Origin: Amphirosellinia nigrospora
Taxonomy: Eukaryota > Ascomycota > Sordariomycetes > Xylariales > Xylariaceae
Direction of reading: 5' to 3'
Assembly: GCA_004123355.1 (NCBI GenBank)
Contig: SCHM01000004.1
Location: 3,504,316 to 3,568,315, forward strand
Length of the DNA stretch: 64,000 bases
This document shows, in pieces, positions 59,753 to 64,000 of the stretch. Each line of letters starts with the position of its first letter. Positions within the stretch are counted from its first letter, which is position 1. The translations under genes were made by a program, and so were the position numbers. The notes under the pieces were generated by a model. That model did not search any database. It had not been told where the DNA came from and worked only from the letters and a program-made list of their open reading frames with translations.

Positions 59753-60755
59753 ATGTCTGGGGAGAAGCCAATCCTAGTCTTCTGCCCTGGGGCTTGGTGC
59801 GCCCCAGAATACTTCCGATTCACAACAGATATTCTCACAAAAGCTGGCTACACTTGCTTGACTGTCGCTCTTCCCAGCGTCGGTTCGGAGCTAAGACCCA
59901 AAGATGCCCCTCCTATCACCCATGGCTTACAGTATGCAATCTAAAATCATGTTTTTCTCCTTAACAAATCCCCTTCTCCTGTCTACTCCAAACACACAAG
60001 CGGATAAATTGAATCTCTGCCATCCTTTCCTAACATTCAAACCACTATAGAACAGATGCCAATGCTGTTCGAGACGTGTGATCCCACAGCTCGACGCAGG
60101 TCATGATGTAGTGCTCGTACCATAGTTACGGAGGGGTTGTGACCAGTGAAGCTGTCAGGGGCTTGGATCGCACCTCGCGCGGTACGGACACCGGCGCCGT
60201 TATTCATCTCGTTTACGTCGCGCTATCATATTAGACGTCGGTAACATGGTATGGCCCCAAGACCCGCCCAAAGAAGAATTCATTGTGGATGGCGAGCTCT
60301 GCTGGCGCAACCCCAATGCGCCGAACCCTGAACTCTGGATGGCTGGTTGCAATGAGGAACAGATAGCGCTCGTTTTTTCATCCATACGTAGGTTAGTCAC
60401 CGAAGCCTTCCATTCCCCCTTTCAACATGCCCCGGAGTTATTACTCCCACAAAATCCTGAAATTGCTCAAACATTCATTGTAACTGAACATCGCTCACAC
60501 CAATGTTATATTAGCCACGTACGCCAGTGTTTCAAGGAACCCGTGACGTACGCTGGCTGGCGACATATTCCCAGTACCTACGCAATCGCTAAAATGGATC
60601 CGATGCCGAATATGATCGCTGCGGCGCCCGAGGGCCATAGGTTTGAAGAGGTTGTCGAAGTCGATAGTAGTCACTTTGCGTTCTCCAGCGCCCCAGAGCA
60701 GGTTGCCGATATCATTCAAAAAGCTTGCGATAAAGCTGTCAACAGTAAAGTCTAA
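59753..60755 (+). CDS. Alpha/beta-hydrolase family protein
   Basis: Serine hydrolase of the AB_hydrolase_6/EstA-like group. The start MSGEKPILVFCPGAWCAPEY has the oxyanion strand LVFCPGAW. An intron runs from about 59931 (donor GTATGC) to a CACTATAG acceptor at 60051. Then TDANAVRD, the nucleophile elbow HSYGGVV (Ser, near 60128) and EAVRGLDRTSR. The long last frame (60246-60755) contains WPQDPPKEEFIVDG and ICEKD-like AIAKMDPMP with the acid position, and the catalytic His in VDSSHFAFSSAPE. Three frame changes (near 60080, 60120 and 60228) separate these parts. The substrate is unknown; family members are esterases or lactonases. Confidence 0.82.
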
Positions 60756-62256
60756 AAAGTCTAATATTATGGCGGCTTTCGGCGAGTGATGTTAGACATA
60801 GAATTGCTGGATGCAAACGCTGATACTCTCCTCTACCAATTTAAAAGACAGATATTTATGTACAATATAACTTTTTTTTCTTCGAGGCTCTGGAGATCTA
60901 TCATAATCTGTGATAAAAGGCTGGAAGTCTGTCAGGGTGAAATTTAGCAGATGAATAACCCTTGGCAATTCCTGCTTTTTATCGGTAAAAGGTCCCGACA
61001 CTGGGTATGTCCCTGTTGTCAGGTCTGCCTCGAAATCTGTGTATAGTTAATGTTCCATCCGGTCCGTGTGAGAAAATATGTCAACTAAACGAGAGGTTCG
61101 AATGGCCATGTCACAAACATATAAAAGTATGCTGGGCATAGGGTTGATTTATATGGCTTGAATTTAGTCTTTATTTAATTAAGTTAGAATTAGGACATGG
61201 TAGCATTACCTCGTGTGGCGAAAAGATATATTATACAGTATTCGGGAAAAGTCCGTGACCTGATTAACCTACTGTACCTACATATGTCAAATTCGTGTAC
61301 CTATGACTCGTGGTAGCGCTGTGTAGCTTTAAAGGGGAACATAGGCTCTAACATTCCTCTCGTGGTATGTAATTTGGATGGGTTCACTACTTGTTAAATT
61401 TCTCGTTGCCGGTAGTTTCAGTCCTACTCCATCTAACATGTAAAATAGGTTTCAAGATATCCACCGCACTCTGACGCTCGGTAAACTACCTCTTTAACCA
61501 AGGTTGCTTTAAAAACCCCCACGGTTTACGCGCCTGACAGGTAGAAACAATAGAGCATACTAGTCACAATTGTGAGATGGGAATGACAAGAATCAATAAT
61601 TGGTACTCATAGAAGCAATTATCTAAGATGTTTCGATTGGTTTTCTTATCCAGTTAATATAAACACCATCCCTAAATGTTGCCGTTACCCTCGATTACAG
61701 GCGCAGTAATTTATAATTACGGGTGATTATCGGTTGTAACTTTAAGTAGAATTCTCGTACTGCTAGGTATCGACAATATCTATACGCCACTCGTCATACA
61801 CGGTCTATATCCGACATATACTATAATCACTTATGATATTCTTTAGTATTTTCGGCTGACACCGCTAAGCGGCTTAGACAACATAGTTGTCATTCACCCA
61901 TTAAGCCCAAGTGCGTTGTAAGTATAAACTACTCATGTTCACTCGCCCCGTAAGAAATAAATTTAAACGCAGGAACTCGTCCTTTAATTTATAATCATGC
62001 TCAGCACACGAGTTTAATTTTATGCACAGAGACACTTTACAGCAAATGTCGCATCCGCTTTCGTTGAGAACGTTCAAAATGGAGGAAAGGAGCATCAGGG
62101 TTTAAGACCAAAACTCCACTCCCAGGGCCTGGAAGCTGTTGCACAATAGATAGTGAGATCAGTATTTCTACTCAAATTACGTGAAACTACTAACATTGGA
62201 ATCCTGAAGTAGGAATACATGTACCTTACTTCAATTACTAAGAATCTCTGAGATAC
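60756..62256. other. AT-rich 1.5-kb intergenic
   Basis: No gene, RNA or repeat recognised. AT-rich with many stops in all frames. Confidence 0.4.
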
Positions 62257-62914
62257 TTATCCAAGCAGTCCAATTATTTTTTCCATTGCCTCTGGCTCAA
62301 AGCGGGACGCGGGTAGATGATCTGAATCGTTATAGTCGCCAACCTTTCCCGAGAAGTATATGTATGTTGTAAAGAGAAGGGTGTTCATGTACCAATTGAT
62401 GTACCGAACAGTTGGATAAGACCAATTAGCAGCAGAGTGAATAATCTGGCCGGCCACGCCAATCTTTTAGCGCAGTGGTAAATCTGACACGAAACAACCA
62501 CCAGGCATATGACAGCTTATATCGCAAAGCGGCGTTTCTCATTTCTGACCGAGTCTGCAGAGCTCGAAGATATCGAGAGTGGGGCGTTAATAGAGTTATG
62601 AACCCAAGGACCATAATTGAACAAAAACAGGCTGCTGGAGGGGAGACCGGAGTGTCCGGATATTGGCTGGGGACTGTTGGTTGTATGGCAAGCCATGCCA
62701 TTATCGCAGCGTTGGTGAAAAGAAAGGCCCACCCCATGATGCGAACACGGAGCGGTCTGCTACCCAATTCCATGTCGGTCTGATTATCCTTCGAAGATGG
62801 TAGATTTACTGAGAGACAGAGGTGAGTGAATATCTTATCAAGCCGCAGCGAGGGGATATATATACAATGATCGTCTTTCGGCAAGGCCTCCACGTCGACG
62901 AAGGGATCAGCCAT
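62257..62914 (-). CDS. Hypothetical membrane protein
   Basis: Unrecognised. The first frame starts MADPFVDVEALPKDD and has two predicted membrane helices, VRIMGWAFLFTNAAIMAWLA and AACFCSIMVLGFITLLT, separated by a Pro-rich loop (PTVPSQYPDTPVSPP). It then has a basic/aromatic segment SYAWWLFRVRFTTALKDWRG. The second frame continues directly (AGQIIHSAANWSYP, then WYMNTLLFTTYIYFSGKVGD) to a stop at 62257. The junction near 62460 needs one base change, and an intron could lie in 62790-62870. Total about 215 residues. The shape suggests a small fungal integral membrane protein of unknown role. Confidence 0.45.
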
Positions 62915-62938
62915 CCTTCGAATATTGCTAGAGTACAA

Positions 62939-63661
62939 TGTATACGATTGACTTTGGTGGTGGGCCGATTCTAGCCCCGTACTGTAAAGCTAGGTAGTGG
63001 TAGTAGTGGCGGTGTTAACGGTGATAGTAGTAATGTTGGTGTATGCGTGGTAGATTTATACCTTCGTTTTTAACGAAGGGCTACGGTGTCTTATCGCTAA
63101 TAAAGTTCCAGAAAATTCAATTCTAGGTATCGTTTCCCTCTGCATGAATAATACATAAGTGTAGCTCCTCAGCGGCACACAACCTTGGAAGTTGGTAAAA
63201 CCTAGAGCCTACCGAGCTGCGGACTGTCTAAATGCGTAGGTACCTTAGTTGTACCTAGATACCTCAGGTTACCTTAGGTACCTTAGTAAGGTACCTAGGT
63301 ACCTACCTACAGGTAACAAAAGCGCTCCTTATATGCATATCTTGCTTTAATCGAATACCGCGTGTCTTTACTATTAGGTTATCACGTGTCAGAGGATTTA
63401 AGCATCAAACCTTGGAAGGTGTGCCTCTGGAGAGGCTTGGCGCATGGAATACGCTGTAGCCTGCAGTTTGTAGGGCTTAACCGCACTATAGGTAGGTGCC
63501 TCGTAGCATTGAGGTAGACCCAAGGCTGGCCTAAAGTTGCGGCGAGCTTCAGCAGCACCATTGTTTTACATTGCGAACAGCCTTTACGTTACGTCGCTTG
63601 TTCCCATCCTCTACCGCATCTCATCCCATCGCGACACCACATCCGCCCTAATCCGCCCAAG
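62939..63661. other. Intergenic with hairpin and TAGGTA island
   Basis: A perfect inverted repeat CCTTCGTT-TTT-AACGAAGG lies at 63061-63079. A dense island of TACCTTAGG/AGGTACCT words spans 63237-63316. The rest is the promoter of the BAR-protein gene. Confidence 0.55.
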
Positions 63662-64000
63662 ATGGACAACTTCAAAGCCTTCGGCAACACTTTCGGCAGT
63701 AGCCTCAGGTGAGTTGTGAATCTAGTTTGTCGTCATAGCACCAAGATGTGAGCTTCGATGCTGATACGATTCCCGCTTAGCAACATCGGGTCTCAAATCA
63801 CCCCGTCCCTCTCTCGTACGTTTCAGTACACAAGGAGCAGCTTGGCCAGGCCGAGGACAAGGTGGGCGGGTTCTTTCCCTGGCCTTTTATCAATAACTGA
63901 CCAACTGTTATCTACAGACCCAACTCCCTCCTGATTACATTGACCTGGAGAAGCGCGTGGATGCCCTGAAGCAGGTTCACCAGAAACTCCTTGCCGTGAC
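63662..64000 (+). CDS. gvp36: Gvp36-like BAR-domain protein (5' part only)
   Basis: Membrane-curvature protein of the Golgi/endosomal system; only the N-terminus is inside the window. Exon 1 (63662-63708) is MDNFKAFGNTFGSSLS. After an intron ending TTAG at 63780, exon 2 gives NIGSQITPSLSRTFQYT and KEQLGQAEDK. After a third splice (acceptor CTACAG, 63917), exon 3 gives TQLPPDYIDLEKRVDALKQV and HQKLLAVT. This order is the BAR start of Gvp36 proteins. One A is missing near 63833 (ACAAGGAG, expected ACAAAGGAG). Truncated by the window edge. Confidence 0.88.

Overview
The window is nuclear DNA of a filamentous ascomycete (Pezizomycotina, most likely a Sordariomycete). The evidence is GT..AG introns of about 50-150 nt with CTAAC-type branch sites, fungal families (Zn2Cys6 regulator, 2EXR proteins, TRP-like channel, Fta2-like protein, Svp26, Gid8), complex I and ATP synthase subunits of the filamentous-fungal type, and intergenic DNA rich in TAGGTA/TACCTA words. 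The species cannot be named from sequence alone.

Layout. Positions 1-13.2 kb form an accessory-looking block: an MFS efflux transporter, a Zn2Cys6 transcription factor, a 2-oxoglutarate/Fe(II) oxygenase, an intron-bearing tRNA-Ser(CGA) and a cytochrome P450. This resembles the edge of a specialised-metabolism cluster, but no backbone synthase is inside the window. Positions 13.2-20.8 kb are gene-poor and hold two 2EXR or 2EXR-like genes, one with an in-frame 75-bp tandem duplication. From 20.8 kb onward the content is mostly housekeeping: thioredoxin-PITH protein, J-domain protein, a small glycine-rich membrane protein, a disordered protein overlapping a PRA1-family gene, a TRP-like channel, a Cys/Met-metabolism PLP enzyme, Bud23, Svp26, an Fta2-like protein, Rex4, Mcm6, a 1.2-kb-residue disordered protein, ATP synthase subunit f, complex I NDUFS4/nuo-21, a Gid8-type LisH-CTLH protein, a uridine kinase-UPRT fusion, an alpha/beta-hydrolase, a small membrane protein and the start of a Gvp36-like BAR protein.

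Several pairs are divergent and probably share promoters: bud23/svp26, rex4/mcm6 (with a cluster of ACGCG boxes), atp17/nuo-21 (with a CCAATCA box) and gid8/urk1.

A key caveat is that many conserved reading frames, including essential mcm6, are interrupted by single-base indels, mostly missing bases in homopolymers. Other genes (urk1, atp17, nuo-21, txl1, bud23, the Cys/Met enzyme, PRA1) are perfectly open after intron removal. The simplest reading is an under-polished long-read assembly rather than wholesale gene decay, so gene models given as one span may cross frame breaks. I saw no CRISPR, rRNA gene, convincing transposon or backbone biosynthetic gene. The best candidates for further attention are the tRNA intron, the atp17 microexon, the OXPHOS bidirectional promoter, the PRA1 overlap and the tandem-duplicated 2EXR-like gene.
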